IMG/VR virus record: IMGVR_UViG_3300008469_000020
Location: 1-23,876 of that record
Strand: one strand, 5' to 3'
DNA length: 23,876 nucleotides
Source of the DNA: a virus
Below the pieces are notes generated by a model. That model made no database searches. It was given only the letters and a program-made list of their open reading frames with translations, and was not told the DNA's origin. How positions within the stretch are numbered: position 1 is the first letter of the stretch; the number at the start of each line of letters is the position of its first letter. A program made the translations under genes and the position numbers. Positions 1-6,846 of this stretch are shown in pieces.

Positions 1-549
1 TTCATTAATATTACCTAAGTCATCAACTTCAAATTCTTTATCTGTTAATACACCTTCAGTAATACCCATCATTTCAGCAGCATGGTCTGATTGTGCTTGG
101 TCAGGAATAATATCGAATGTTATAAGTTTGAAATCTTTAACAGAACCTTCAACAACTGTTCCTAATCCTCTTGAACTTACAGCCATTTTAATACCATTAT
201 CTATTAATGTTTTTAATTGATTTGCTTTTGGATTATCTAGTAATACTGCCTCTCCAAAAACCTTACCATCTTTCATATATAATTTTCTCATTTTAGCAAC
301 AGCTTCCATCATTTCAACATTTGAACGTGGAGGATGATTTAGTTCTAATAGAGAATTAGATGACCCACTTTTAATAACATCTTGATATTTTGCTACTTCT
401 CTTTCCCATAATGATAATGGGTAAATTCTACCATTTTTATTCTTTTGTCCAGGTGAACTAAATACACCTTTTATCACATATTTCTTATCTAACCCTTCAG
501 AAAGTTCTTGCTCGAATGAGCACTCATTTGAATCATATATCAGTTTCAT
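1..549 (-). CDS. 21: Prohead core protease, T4 gp21-like (partial)
   Basis: This is the N-terminal 183 residues of a gene whose 3' end lies outside the window; the frame is open throughout. It matches the T4 gp21 prohead protease (family S80), which cleaves scaffold and capsid proteins inside the prohead before DNA packaging. The family blocks appear in order: NKNGRIYP at residues 37-44, LLELNHPP at 67-74 with the presumed catalytic His72, and AVSSRGLG at 123-130 with the presumed nucleophile Ser125 or Ser126. The FDIIPDQAQSDHAAEM block follows at 145-160. The start ATG lies three bases after the stop of the upstream 71-residue gene, so the two are probably co-transcribed from the late promoter at 794-801. 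The family assignment is firm; only the C-terminus and the downstream scaffold and capsid genes are unseen. Confidence 0.9.
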   Translation of the reverse strand, partial: MKLIYDSNECSFEQELSEGLDKKYVIKGVFSSPGQKNKNGRIYPLSLWEREVAKYQDVIKSGSSNSLLELNHPPRSNVEMMEAVAKMRKLYMKDGKVFGEAVLLDNPKANQLKTLIDNGIKMAVSSRGLGTVVEGSVKDFKLITFDIIPDQAQSDHAAEMMGITEGVLTDKEFEVDDLGNINE

Positions 550-552
550 ATT

Positions 553-768
553 TTAATCCTCTGTATTATTTGGCTCTTCAATTTCTCGGTCATTGTATGT
601 AGATATTTTACTGAACAAATTCTTCATATCTTGTATTTTGTCATAATCTGACTTATACTGTTCTATACTAGGATTTGAACTTAATTTAGTTCTTAATTCC
701 CTTTTAACTGAATTTGAAAAATTTGTAAATTTCTTATCTTCAACATCCCTTAATATTTGATTATCCAT
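553..768 (-). CDS. Small protein upstream of prohead protease
   Basis: This 71-residue, charged, probably helical protein has no cysteine, signal peptide or membrane segment. I do not recognise its family. It sits directly upstream of the gp21-like protease and directly downstream of a T4-type late promoter (TATAAATA at 801-794 on the minus strand). It has an AAAGG ribosome site about 6 bases before its ATG. In T4 the small prohead core proteins gp67 and gp68 lie immediately upstream of gene 21, so an equivalent role as a small scaffold component is a reasonable guess from position alone. The C-terminus is acidic (DREIEEPNNTED). That would suit cleavage or expulsion from the prohead but proves nothing. 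Confidence 0.6.
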   Translation of the reverse strand: MDNQILRDVEDKKFTNFSNSVKRELRTKLSSNPSIEQYKSDYDKIQDMKNLFSKISTYNDREIEEPNNTED

Positions 769-793
769 TTTTAACCTTTATGTTTATTTAAGT

Positions 794-801
794 TATTTAT
801 A
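794..801 (-). promoter_or_regulatory. T4-type late promoter
   Basis: Exact TATAAATA on the minus strand, 26 bases upstream of the 71-residue gene start. It would drive the 71-residue gene and the prohead protease. In T4 this octamer is read by RNA polymerase carrying gp55 with the sliding clamp. Confidence 0.8.
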
Positions 802-818
802 ATTTTACTTTTTAGATT

Positions 819-1397
819 TTATGTTGTTAATTTTCTCTTAGTTGTTTTAGCTTTTTGAACTGCTCTACTCCATAATGTTGTTGAACTAGCTCTACCTTGA
901 GTGAATGTTTCAGACTTCATTTTGGCTGCTTGTCTAATTAATTCATCAGGAACAATAATTCCTTTTGAACTTATTCTCTTTTTAATATATAATCTTATTA
1001 CAGGATACATCCCTATAGTATTTAATGCTCCCTTAAGGTCATGATATTTAATCTTCAATGAATTGTTATTTCTTATATTTTTAGAATTTTGTTTTAAAAT
1101 ATACTCTACAAGAATTAATCTTTTTTTTACTGGAGCCCAGTGAAAATTTACCCCGAGAACATATTTTGATGTTTGTTTTATTACCATAACAAAAGGTGTT
1201 TTATCATATATTTGTGATTTATCTTTGGCATTATATTTAAATGTTAATAATGTTCCTGGTTTAAAATCACTTATTGAAAGAGTTTTAGCATTTTTGTTTA
1301 TGAGATTTGACATCATCTCTTGTGACTCTTTTGGTGTTAATTCCTTTTGTCCTTTTAGTGTTTTTGATATTTTTTTTAATATAGATTTTAAATTCAT
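819..1397 (-). CDS. Conserved phage protein of unknown function
   Basis: A 192-residue basic protein. The N-terminal 40 residues are lysine-rich and probably helical. The middle looks like a compact beta-rich domain: a GTLLTFKYNAKDK stretch at about residues 48-60, then DKTPFVMVI and GVNFHWAP. This F-Y-x-A-K, D-x-x-P, G-x-N-x-H-x-x-P pattern resembles a small family I associate with T4-like phage structural regions, but I cannot name it securely. The C-terminus ends in a basic tail (KAKTTKRKLTT). Its ATG overlaps the TGA of the preceding homing endonuclease gene by four bases (ATGA), so translation may be coupled. Its place between tail-tube genes and prohead genes suggests a virion or head-assembly role. 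The portal gene expected here in T4 order is absent. Confidence 0.65.
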   Translation of the reverse strand: MNLKSILKKISKTLKGQKELTPKESQEMMSNLINKNAKTLSISDFKPGTLLTFKYNAKDKSQIYDKTPFVMVIKQTSKYVLGVNFHWAPVKKRLILVEYILKQNSKNIRNNNSLKIKYHDLKGALNTIGMYPVIRLYIKKRISSKGIIVPDELIRQAAKMKSETFTQGRASSTTLWSRAVQKAKTTKRKLTT

Positions 1398-2485
1398 TTT
1401 AACCCCAATTTATAATTTAATATGTCTTCTATTCTATTTAGAAATATATAAGGAATTCTTATTAAATTGTGTTTTTTTCTAACACAATATTCATTCTTTT
1501 CTATATCCTTTTTCTTTCTTTTTATAAATCCTTCTTCACCATCAAAAAATGAAATAGGTTTAAAATGTTGAATTCCATCAAATTCTATAAAAGTATTAAA
1601 ATCAGGAAGAAAAAAATCAAACTTACTACCTGTTCTCTTATTTTTATCTGAATGAATAAATAATTCTTGTTTATATTCTATATTATTATATTCTAGAAAT
1701 AATCTTATTCGAGTCTCACCTCTAGATTCTTTACATTTAGGACAACCACTCCCGTTTTTATGAGAAGAAGGCGTTTGTTCAAATATCCCATGTTTTGGGC
1801 ATATAATTTTTACTTTAGTAGTTGCTCTATTATATTCAACTAATGAATAATCATATTTTTCTTTATGTATATTGTTAAATTCTTTAATTATATCTTTATT
1901 TGTTAATTTTCTACCAACACATTTAGGACAACCATTTCCTTTAATATGATTTCTAGGAGTGACTAAAAAATCTCCATGTTCTTTACATGTGACTATGATA
2001 TTTTTAGCTCCAGACTCATATATAACTTTATCATAATTATATTTTTTTAAAAAACTATCAGGCAATCTTTTAATATATTCCTCAGTAGTAGGAGGTATTG
2101 AACCACCACATTTAGGACAACCACACCCATTTTTGTGAATTACATAACGTTGATTAAATTTACCATGTTCAGGACATATTATATCTATCTTAGTTTGATT
2201 TGTTATATTTGACAATTTTCTTACATAAGAATAATCGTATTTTTCTTTATGTATTTTTTCAAGTTTTTTTATTTTTTCTTCTACGGTAATTCCAACACCA
2301 ACACATTTAGGACAACCTGCCCCATTTTTATGAGAATTTGGTCTTTGAAAAAAAGAACCGTGAATTTTACATATTATCTCAACTTTAGTATTAAAATTTA
2401 CATATTTAACTAATGAATAATCATATTTATCACCATGTTTATTAATAAATCTTTCTTTAATTATGTCTGTATTGAGTCTAATCAT
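1394..2485 (-). CDS. Homing endonuclease-like: four zinc modules plus Vsr/EDxHD nuclease
   Basis: A 363-residue protein with two parts. Four repeated modules of about 55-60 residues lie at roughly 7-61, 69-127, 134-189 and 197-251. Each has a KYDYS- or KYNYD-like start, an IIC-x2-HG core (VTC-x2-HG in the third) and a GCPKC end, consistent with one zinc site per module and probable DNA binding. Residues 254-363 form a nuclease domain of the Vsr-like EDxHD type (I-Bth0305I relatives). Visible residues are Glu257 (SRGE), Asp290 (KFDFFLPD), Glu301, Asp303 and His307 (IEFDGIQHF), then Asp327 and Lys330, ending in LIRIPY. Such genes are free-standing homing endonucleases that cut unoccupied alleles to spread. 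The gene starts two bases after the neighbouring endonuclease gene and overlaps the next gene by ATGA. All key residues are present, so it looks active. Confidence 0.85.
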   Translation of the reverse strand: MIRLNTDIIKERFINKHGDKYDYSLVKYVNFNTKVEIICKIHGSFFQRPNSHKNGAGCPKCVGVGITVEEKIKKLEKIHKEKYDYSYVRKLSNITNQTKIDIICPEHGKFNQRYVIHKNGCGCPKCGGSIPPTTEEYIKRLPDSFLKKYNYDKVIYESGAKNIIVTCKEHGDFLVTPRNHIKGNGCPKCVGRKLTNKDIIKEFNNIHKEKYDYSLVEYNRATTKVKIICPKHGIFEQTPSSHKNGSGCPKCKESRGETRIRLFLEYNNIEYKQELFIHSDKNKRTGSKFDFFLPDFNTFIEFDGIQHFKPISFFDGEEGFIKRKKKDIEKNEYCVRKKHNLIRIPYIFLNRIEDILNYKLGLK

Positions 2486-2487
2486 AT

Positions 2488-3363
2488 TTATTCCACCTTA
2501 TAACATTCTGTATATCCACTGAATTTTTTCACATTATCAGGAAATTTAAATTTTTCTAATTTTGTTGTCATAATAAAATCTCTTTCCATTAATGCTGATT
2601 CTAAATTCGTAACCTTATGCTCTTCTAATATAATGTATTTATACTCATTATACTTATAATTGTATCTTTGTTTTATTGATTTACTAGTTATACCTATTTT
2701 TATAAATTCAAATCCTAATTTTTTATGTATAAATTTAAGTTTATAAAAAATACCTAATTTATTTCCTAAGTCCGGATTAAGTGTATATTTTTTGATATAA
2801 TTGAGTGAAGATTTTTGTTCATTAGAACATTTAGAACAACATGAACCATTAAGATGTGAACCTGGTGTTTGAAAGAATGAACCATGTTCAGGACATATTA
2901 TTTTTACTTTAGTATTAGCATCTATATAATTAACTTCAGAATAATCATATTTATTATGAATTTTATTTGCTTTTTGAATGAACTCATTAGTGTTAGATTT
3001 TCTTGATGAGCATTTTTTACATCCCATTGATTTTAAATGAGCTTCAGGAGTTTGTTGAAATTCTCCATGTTCAGGACATATAATAGTTACATTAGTTTTA
3101 CTATTAATATAATTAACTTCTGAATAATCGTATTTATTATGCTTTTCAGTAGCTTTTTGAATGAAGACATCTTTTCTATTTTGAAGAACACAAGATGGGC
3201 AATTTTGAGGTTTTAGATGATTGTTAGGTGTTTGAAAGAATTCTCCATGAATACTACATATTATTTTTACATTAGTTTTACTATTAATATAGTTCACTTC
3301 TGAATAATTGTATCTATTATTATGTATTTTATTTGCTTTTTTAATGAACTCTAATGTTTTCAT
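2488..3363 (-). CDS. Homing endonuclease-like: three zinc modules plus GIY-YIG-like domain
   Basis: A 291-residue protein. Three near-identical modules lie at about residues 4-58, 65-118 and 126-179. Each carries the Y(N/D)YSEVNYI start, an IIC-x2-HGxFxQTP core and a closing cysteine pair (CPSC, CKKC, CSKC). They belong to the same module family as in the next gene downstream. The C-terminus (about 203-289) looks like a GIY-YIG-type nuclease variant: GIFYKLKF, then FIKIGITSKSIKQRY with the expected Arg233, then Glu260 in ALMERDF and a closing FSGYTECY. The ATG has only a weak ribosome site and no late promoter; a hairpin lies just upstream. Homing activity is inferred from domain make-up. The GIY-YIG call is less certain than the zinc modules. 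Confidence 0.8.
   Translation of the reverse strand: MKTLEFIKKANKIHNNRYNYSEVNYINSKTNVKIICSIHGEFFQTPNNHLKPQNCPSCVLQNRKDVFIQKATEKHNKYDYSEVNYINSKTNVTIICPEHGEFQQTPEAHLKSMGCKKCSSRKSNTNEFIQKANKIHNKYDYSEVNYIDANTKVKIICPEHGSFFQTPGSHLNGSCCSKCSNEQKSSLNYIKKYTLNPDLGNKLGIFYKLKFIHKKLGFEFIKIGITSKSIKQRYNYKYNEYKYIILEEHKVTNLESALMERDFIMTTKLEKFKFPDNVKKFSGYTECYKVE
2780..3330. repeat. Tandem direct repeats encoding zinc modules (period about 180 bases)
   Basis: Three imperfect direct repeats of about 180 bases lie inside the 291-residue endonuclease gene. Closely similar blocks recur around 2875-2965, 3055-3145 and 3235-3320, each containing the codons for the YSEVNYI segment and the CxxHG segment. DNA-level similarity this high, rather than only protein-level, points to recent duplication or gene conversion among modules. 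More diverged copies of the same unit continue in the next gene (about 1730-2470). Confidence 0.75.
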
Positions 3364-3378
3364 TAAGTTTCTTAAGAC

Positions 3379-3403
3379 TAAGCAAGAGAAAATCTCTTAC
3401 TTA
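3379..3403 (-). terminator. Stem-loop just after the tail-tube stop codon
   Basis: On the minus strand an 11-bp stem (one G-T wobble) with a 3-base T loop begins one base after the tail-tube TAA. It is followed by GTCTTAAG rather than a run of T, so it is either a weak terminator or an mRNA 3'-end stabiliser for the abundant tube message. It would separate tube expression from the endonuclease genes downstream. Confidence 0.5.
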
Positions 3404-3404
3404 A

Positions 3405-3986
3405 TTATTCAGCTATAGCATTTTCAGTTGCTGAGTTTCCTGATAATGGGTCATTTAGTTCACCGTCACCAACTACCCAATCAGTAAATGTAAATGTAGT
3501 ATCGAATTCAGATACAGTATCAACTGTTTCATCAGAAATTTCAACAGCACCTACTTCAGATACAAATACATTATGAAATGTATATTTAGCAGTTGGATTA
3601 CCAGCAGAATCAAGTTGTTCAACACTTAGTTCTCCCATAACTTCACTAGGACTACCTGAATGTTGATTATTTTGAAAGTGGTCAGCAGACTTCATCCAAG
3701 AAATCATATCTTTTCTTAATCCGTGGTCTTCTGTTAAATAAAAACTAACAGTCCAAGAGTTCTCATACGCAGTATCTCCTGGTAAAATTAATTTACGACC
3801 TTGACCCCATACTTCTATTTGACCGATAGTCATACCTGGGAATTGAGTTGCTTTACATAAAGCATCAGCATCTTGTAAATTACTTGTGTTTGGAACTGTG
3901 CTTGGAATAGAGAAATTAATTCTATATTTTGAAGCTCTAGCACCAGCACCTATAGCAGATTTTAATTCAGCTAATTTATTTGGCAT
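3405..3986 (-). CDS. 19: Tail tube protein, T4 gp19-like (probable major tube)
   Basis: A 193-residue protein of the T4 gp19 tail-tube family, the hexamer-forming subunit of the inner tube. N-terminal block: AIGAGARASKYRINFSIP. Next CKATQFPGMTIGQIEVWGQG, RKLILPGD, then ENSWTVSFYLTEDH followed by a helix RKDMISWM. A second half contains FHNVFVSEVGAVEIS and a closing beta segment FDTTFTFTDWVV. It has its own late promoter (4019-4012), its own 3' stem-loop, a size close to T4 gp19 (163 residues) and a noticeably richer base composition than its neighbours. These features suggest it is the highly expressed main tube subunit, while the two longer paralogs upstream are specialised. That ranking is inference. 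Confidence 0.85.
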   Translation of the reverse strand: MPNKLAELKSAIGAGARASKYRINFSIPSTVPNTSNLQDADALCKATQFPGMTIGQIEVWGQGRKLILPGDTAYENSWTVSFYLTEDHGLRKDMISWMKSADHFQNNQHSGSPSEVMGELSVEQLDSAGNPTAKYTFHNVFVSEVGAVEISDETVDTVSEFDTTFTFTDWVVGDGELNDPLSGNSATENAIAE

Positions 3987-4011
3987 ATTTCTTCCTTATA
4001 TTATTTTAGTT

Positions 4012-4019
4012 TATTTATA
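4012..4019 (-). promoter_or_regulatory. T4-type late promoter
   Basis: Exact TATAAATA on the minus strand, 26 bases upstream of the probable major tail-tube gene, in the short gap after the preceding paralog. Confidence 0.8.
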
Positions 4020-4021
4020 TA

Positions 4022-4762
4022 TTAATCAAATAGATTTTCAACACCAGATATACTTTCAGTAACATTATCTCCAAGAACATCTCCAATTGTTTTTTCTAAA
4101 AATGATTTGTTTTCAAGAGGGATGAACTCTGAATATGTTAAAACTACTGAGAACTCACTTAAAGTATTTTCATCACCATCATCAAGTGTTACTATTCCTA
4201 ATTCGCTAGGGAAACAATTCTGTAATTTATATCCATACACTTTCTCATTATTAGCACTTAACTGCCATATATTAACATCTGTTTGATATTTAGCACCAGA
4301 ATTAGCATTTCCTTCATCTAAAAATCCTAAGAAAAATGAAGCACCTCCATCATTTTCTAATGTAGTTTTTAAATTATTAGCAATTTCAACAGCACTTTTA
4401 ATATTATCTGTTATTTTTTCAAATGAAGCACCTAATATTCCTGAATTTCTAGGTTTTGAATTATCAACCTTTTCTAACCATTTATCGAATGCTTTTCTTA
4501 TATTCATTTTAGAATCATCTACTATTGATATTTCATAAGTTCCTGTATAATTTGTTTCAGCTCGTATATTATATTTTCTTCCTTTATGATATACAGGTGT
4601 AACATTAATAGTTCTTTCAGGTAATCCCGCACTTCTACATAGAACATTTAATGCTTGTCCTTCTACACCTGGAATTGGTATCTCTAACAAATATTTATTT
4701 TTTCTTAATCCTAATCCTGGTCCTAAGTGTTTCTTAAGATTAGATATTGTAAATCCACTCAT
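4022..4762 (-). CDS. Tail-tube-like paralog
   Basis: A 246-residue homologue of the adjacent tail-tube proteins. It keeps the family order: a KHLGPGLGLRKNKYLLEIPI start, CRSAGLPERTINVTPVYHKG, GRKYNIRAETNY, then the YEISIVDD strand and a KAFDKWLEKV helix. An insertion of about 55 residues (roughly 100-155, helical then glycine-rich) precedes a LQNCFPSELGIVTL block and a FSVVLTYSEF strand. The C-terminus adds about 25 residues beyond the fold. The start codon directly abuts the TAA of the upstream paralog, so they share one message from the central promoter. Because it is longer than the likely main tube, it may be a minor tube-tip, terminator or initiator protein. Its exact role cannot be read from sequence. 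Confidence 0.75.
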   Translation of the reverse strand: MSGFTISNLKKHLGPGLGLRKNKYLLEIPIPGVEGQALNVLCRSAGLPERTINVTPVYHKGRKYNIRAETNYTGTYEISIVDDSKMNIRKAFDKWLEKVDNSKPRNSGILGASFEKITDNIKSAVEIANNLKTTLENDGGASFFLGFLDEGNANSGAKYQTDVNIWQLSANNEKVYGYKLQNCFPSELGIVTLDDGDENTLSEFSVVLTYSEFIPLENKSFLEKTIGDVLGDNVTESISGVENLFD

Positions 4763-5557
4763 TTATTTATCCTTACTTTTAAACATACTCATACCAAAAT
4801 CATCTGGACTATCTGGTACACCATCTATTAAAGATTTTGATTTTTCTTCAAGTAGTGTATTTGCTGGGGATATTTTAGTCTCTAAGGAAGTTGTTATATT
4901 TTCTGTTAAATTATTAATAGAATCTTTTGCTAATTTAGTGACATCTTTTTTAAATTTATCAACAGCATTCAATTTATCTAAATCTTTATTTATTTTATTA
5001 GTATAATATGTATAAGCAAATGTTACTGTGAACTCTTGTAATTGTCCTACAGATTCAGAATTTACTTCTACTGATGATATTGATATTGGAAAACAATTAT
5101 GTAAAGTATACTCAACAGCTGGTTTATCTAAATCAAAATTATATTGTGTTATTCCTAATGTTTCTGTATACTGTTTTAATTTTTTTATGTTTTCTTTCAT
5201 CTGTTTTATTTCATTCGGGTCATCTGAAGAATAATCACCATAATTATGCTTTTGGTCAATTGCTTCCATCCATGTCTCAAATGCTATCTTTAAATCATGA
5301 GACTCAGTCATATAAAAGGTACACTCCCACGATTGTTGATATTTAACTTGTCCTTTTACAGGAATATCTCTACCTTTATATTTTATAGTGCTTAACTCAA
5401 TAGTCTTTCCTGGAAATGATGAAGTTTTAACTAATGTATTTAATGCTGTTACATCTTTAAATCTATTTGCTGGCAATACTACACCACATGTAAATTTTGC
5501 CGCTCTGGCTCCATCTCCAAGAGCATGTTCTATCTGATTTTGTATAACTGTTGCCAT
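4763..5557 (-). CDS. Tail-tube-like paralog with helical C-terminal extension
   Basis: A 264-residue member of the gp19 tail-tube family. It starts IEHALGDGARAAKFTCGVVL, very like the gp19-like gene downstream, and continues VKTSSFPGKTIELSTIKYKG, WECTFYMTESHDLKIAFETW, LHNCFPISISSVEV and FTVTFAYTYYTNKI. After the tube fold (about residue 190) comes a lysine- and leucine-rich helical extension of about 70 residues that T4 gp19 lacks. It has a good AAGGAG ribosome site and is first in the minus-strand run from the palindromic late promoter at 5577-5588. It could be a second tube subunit or a junction protein that contacts the sheath or the tape measure. Confidence 0.78.
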   Translation of the reverse strand: MATVIQNQIEHALGDGARAAKFTCGVVLPANRFKDVTALNTLVKTSSFPGKTIELSTIKYKGRDIPVKGQVKYQQSWECTFYMTESHDLKIAFETWMEAIDQKHNYGDYSSDDPNEIKQMKENIKKLKQYTETLGITQYNFDLDKPAVEYTLHNCFPISISSVEVNSESVGQLQEFTVTFAYTYYTNKINKDLDKLNAVDKFKKDVTKLAKDSINNLTENITTSLETKISPANTLLEEKSKSLIDGVPDSPDDFGMSMFKSKDK

Positions 5558-5576
5558 TTATATCTCCTTAATATAG

Positions 5577-5584
5577 TATTTATA
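5577..5584 (-). promoter_or_regulatory. T4-type late promoter (left-firing half of a palindrome)
   Basis: Exact TATAAATA on the minus strand, 19 bases upstream of the leftward tail-tube paralog run. It shares four bases with the rightward promoter at 5581-5588. Confidence 0.8.
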
Positions 5585-5588
5585 AATA
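5581..5588 (+). promoter_or_regulatory. T4-type late promoter (right-firing half of a palindrome)
   Basis: Exact TATAAATA, 16 bases upstream of the first rightward baseplate gene, which also has a full AAGGAGG ribosome site. Together with the leftward promoter it forms the perfect 12-base palindrome TATTTATAAATA. Confidence 0.8.
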
Positions 5589-5604
5589 CAATAAAGGAGG
5601 TTAT

Positions 5605-6144
5605 ATGTCTTTAGCAAATTCATTACAACAAGCATATGAAACAAGATGGTCTTATATAAACACTTTTAAAGTTATTTTTGGTTTTAGTGATTTCTTGTTA
5701 AAAAATGTTGGATGGACTAATTTTGATAATGATGACATTCAATTAAATATAATTTCAATAGATACACCTGAGTTCACAAATACACAAATAGAAGTATTTC
5801 AAGCTGACGAGTGGAGAATTCATAATGGGCGAGATGAATTATATAGATTTTCTGTAACATTTCGTGATAAAAATCAAATGGAATTATATAATAAGTTCAT
5901 ACAAATGTATAAAGTTCAAAGATTATCATATTTTGATGAAATTAAAAGCACAGTAACTATTGAAAAGGAAGCAGATTGGCTTAATGAAAAGGATAGAACA
6001 CTTTTATCAATGAGAGATGTTCTTATAGAGAATGTGTCTAAAGTTCAATTTAGTAACTCAACAGAAGCTCAAATTGCTGAATTTTCAGTAGGATTTAAAT
6101 GTACCAGATTTGAGTTCACAGCACCAAAAAAAGAAAATAAATAA
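5605..6144 (+). CDS. Tail-tube-fold protein, possible baseplate tube initiator (gp54-like)
   Basis: A 179-residue protein with a tail-tube-like arrangement: an N-terminal helix and strand (NTFKVIFGF), an IQLNIISIDTPEF strand, then EVFQADEWRIHNGRDELYRF. This is followed by VTFRDKNQMELYNKFIQMY and a late beta pair (VLIENVSKVQFSN, IAEFSVGFKCTRFEF). The FxVTFRD followed by a helix is the same fold step seen in the gp19-like genes on the other strand. It opens the baseplate operon under its own late promoter and a near-perfect ribosome site. In T4, gp54 and gp48 are tube-fold proteins that start the tube on the hub. Since a gp48-like protein is recognisable elsewhere here, this is a candidate for gp54. 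The tube-like fold is more certain than the specific role. Confidence 0.65.
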   Translation: MSLANSLQQAYETRWSYINTFKVIFGFSDFLLKNVGWTNFDNDDIQLNIISIDTPEFTNTQIEVFQADEWRIHNGRDELYRFSVTFRDKNQMELYNKFIQMYKVQRLSYFDEIKSTVTIEKEADWLNEKDRTLLSMRDVLIENVSKVQFSNSTEAQIAEFSVGFKCTRFEFTAPKKENK

Positions 6145-6159
6145 TAAAAAAGGATATAT

Positions 6160-6846
6160 GTGAAAACACCAGATTATAAATTCAAGTTAAAATTAAGAGA
6201 TAACACTATTAATTTCAGAAAATGGAAAGTGAAAGATAGAAAAAAATTCATAGATTCACTTAGAAATGAAGATAATATAGATGAAAGAAAAATATCAGAG
6301 TCATTAGTATATGATTGTATAGATAATGATATAGTATTAAGTTCAGATGAGTTCAGATATGTTTTAACTAAAATTAGAGAAGAATCAATTGGAGATACCG
6401 TAGATTTTAATTTTACATGTTCTAAATGTAAAGAAGATTTTACAGTTACTTATAAATTAGATGACATTTTGAAACCTGAATATAAAGAATATAGTGATAT
6501 TATTATAGATGATATTAATATAGAGATTGGAGATATTTCATTAAAAAAAGAATTCTATGACAAATATATTAGTGAATGTGAAAATATGAGTGAAATATAT
6601 TTTATAGATTTTTTAGCACATATTAAATCTATAAATTCAGATACATCTAAATCATTTAATGAATTGACAGAATATTTTGAAGATTTAGATACAGATATAT
6701 TTGACCAAATTCTTGATAAGTGGGAAGAAATGAGATTTAAAATAAATGATAAAAATGAAGTTACATGTTCACATTGTGGGTTTAAAGAAGATTATATATT
6801 TGATGATATTCCAGATTTCTTTCCTAAGAAGTGGTTCATTAGATGA
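6160..6846 (+). CDS. Baseplate hub assembly protein, gp26/gp51-like
   Basis: A 228-residue protein of the T4 gp26/gp51 baseplate family, which helps assemble the hub. Recognisable features are the FRKWKVKDRKKFIDSL start, a helical middle with VLTKIREESIGDTV, and a cysteine pair C87-x2-C90 directly after a DFNFTCSKC strand. A second pair C203-x2-C206 near the C-terminus suggests one shared zinc site. The start is GTG at 6160, chosen because AAGGA lies five bases upstream and no suitable in-frame ATG exists. The preceding ATG (6158) is followed at once by TGA. The stop overlaps the next gene by four bases (ATGA), so the two paralogous proteins are probably made in fixed ratio. Confidence 0.75.
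   Translation: MKTPDYKFKLKLRDNTINFRKWKVKDRKKFIDSLRNEDNIDERKISESLVYDCIDNDIVLSSDEFRYVLTKIREESIGDTVDFNFTCSKCKEDFTVTYKLDDILKPEYKEYSDIIIDDINIEIGDISLKKEFYDKYISECENMSEIYFIDFLAHIKSINSDTSKSFNELTEYFEDLDTDIFDQILDKWEEMRFKINDKNEVTCSHCGFKEDYIFDDIPDFFPKKWFIR

Noticed and set aside
1225-1482. Plus-strand open frame across two minus-strand genes
   Set aside because: It lies antisense to the 192-residue and endonuclease genes, has no good ribosome site and translates to a hydrophobic Phe-rich string typical of AT-rich antisense frames.
2636-2643. TATAAATA on the minus strand inside the 291-residue endonuclease gene
   Set aside because: It encodes a natural Tyr-Lys-Tyr stretch and lies about 150 bases before the next start, much farther than the other sites. 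It is probably chance, although weak promoter activity cannot be excluded.
2780-3330. CRISPR-like array
   Set aside because: The repeats are about 180 bases, in frame and coding for zinc modules; there are no short repeats with unique spacers.
1394-3363. Transposase or insertion sequence
   Set aside because: The nuclease signatures are of the EDxHD and GIY-YIG-like types, and no terminal inverted repeats or target duplications were seen.
5028-5346. Two overlapping plus-strand frames inside the third tube paralog
   Set aside because: Both lie antisense to a well-supported tail-tube gene and overlap one another in different frames.
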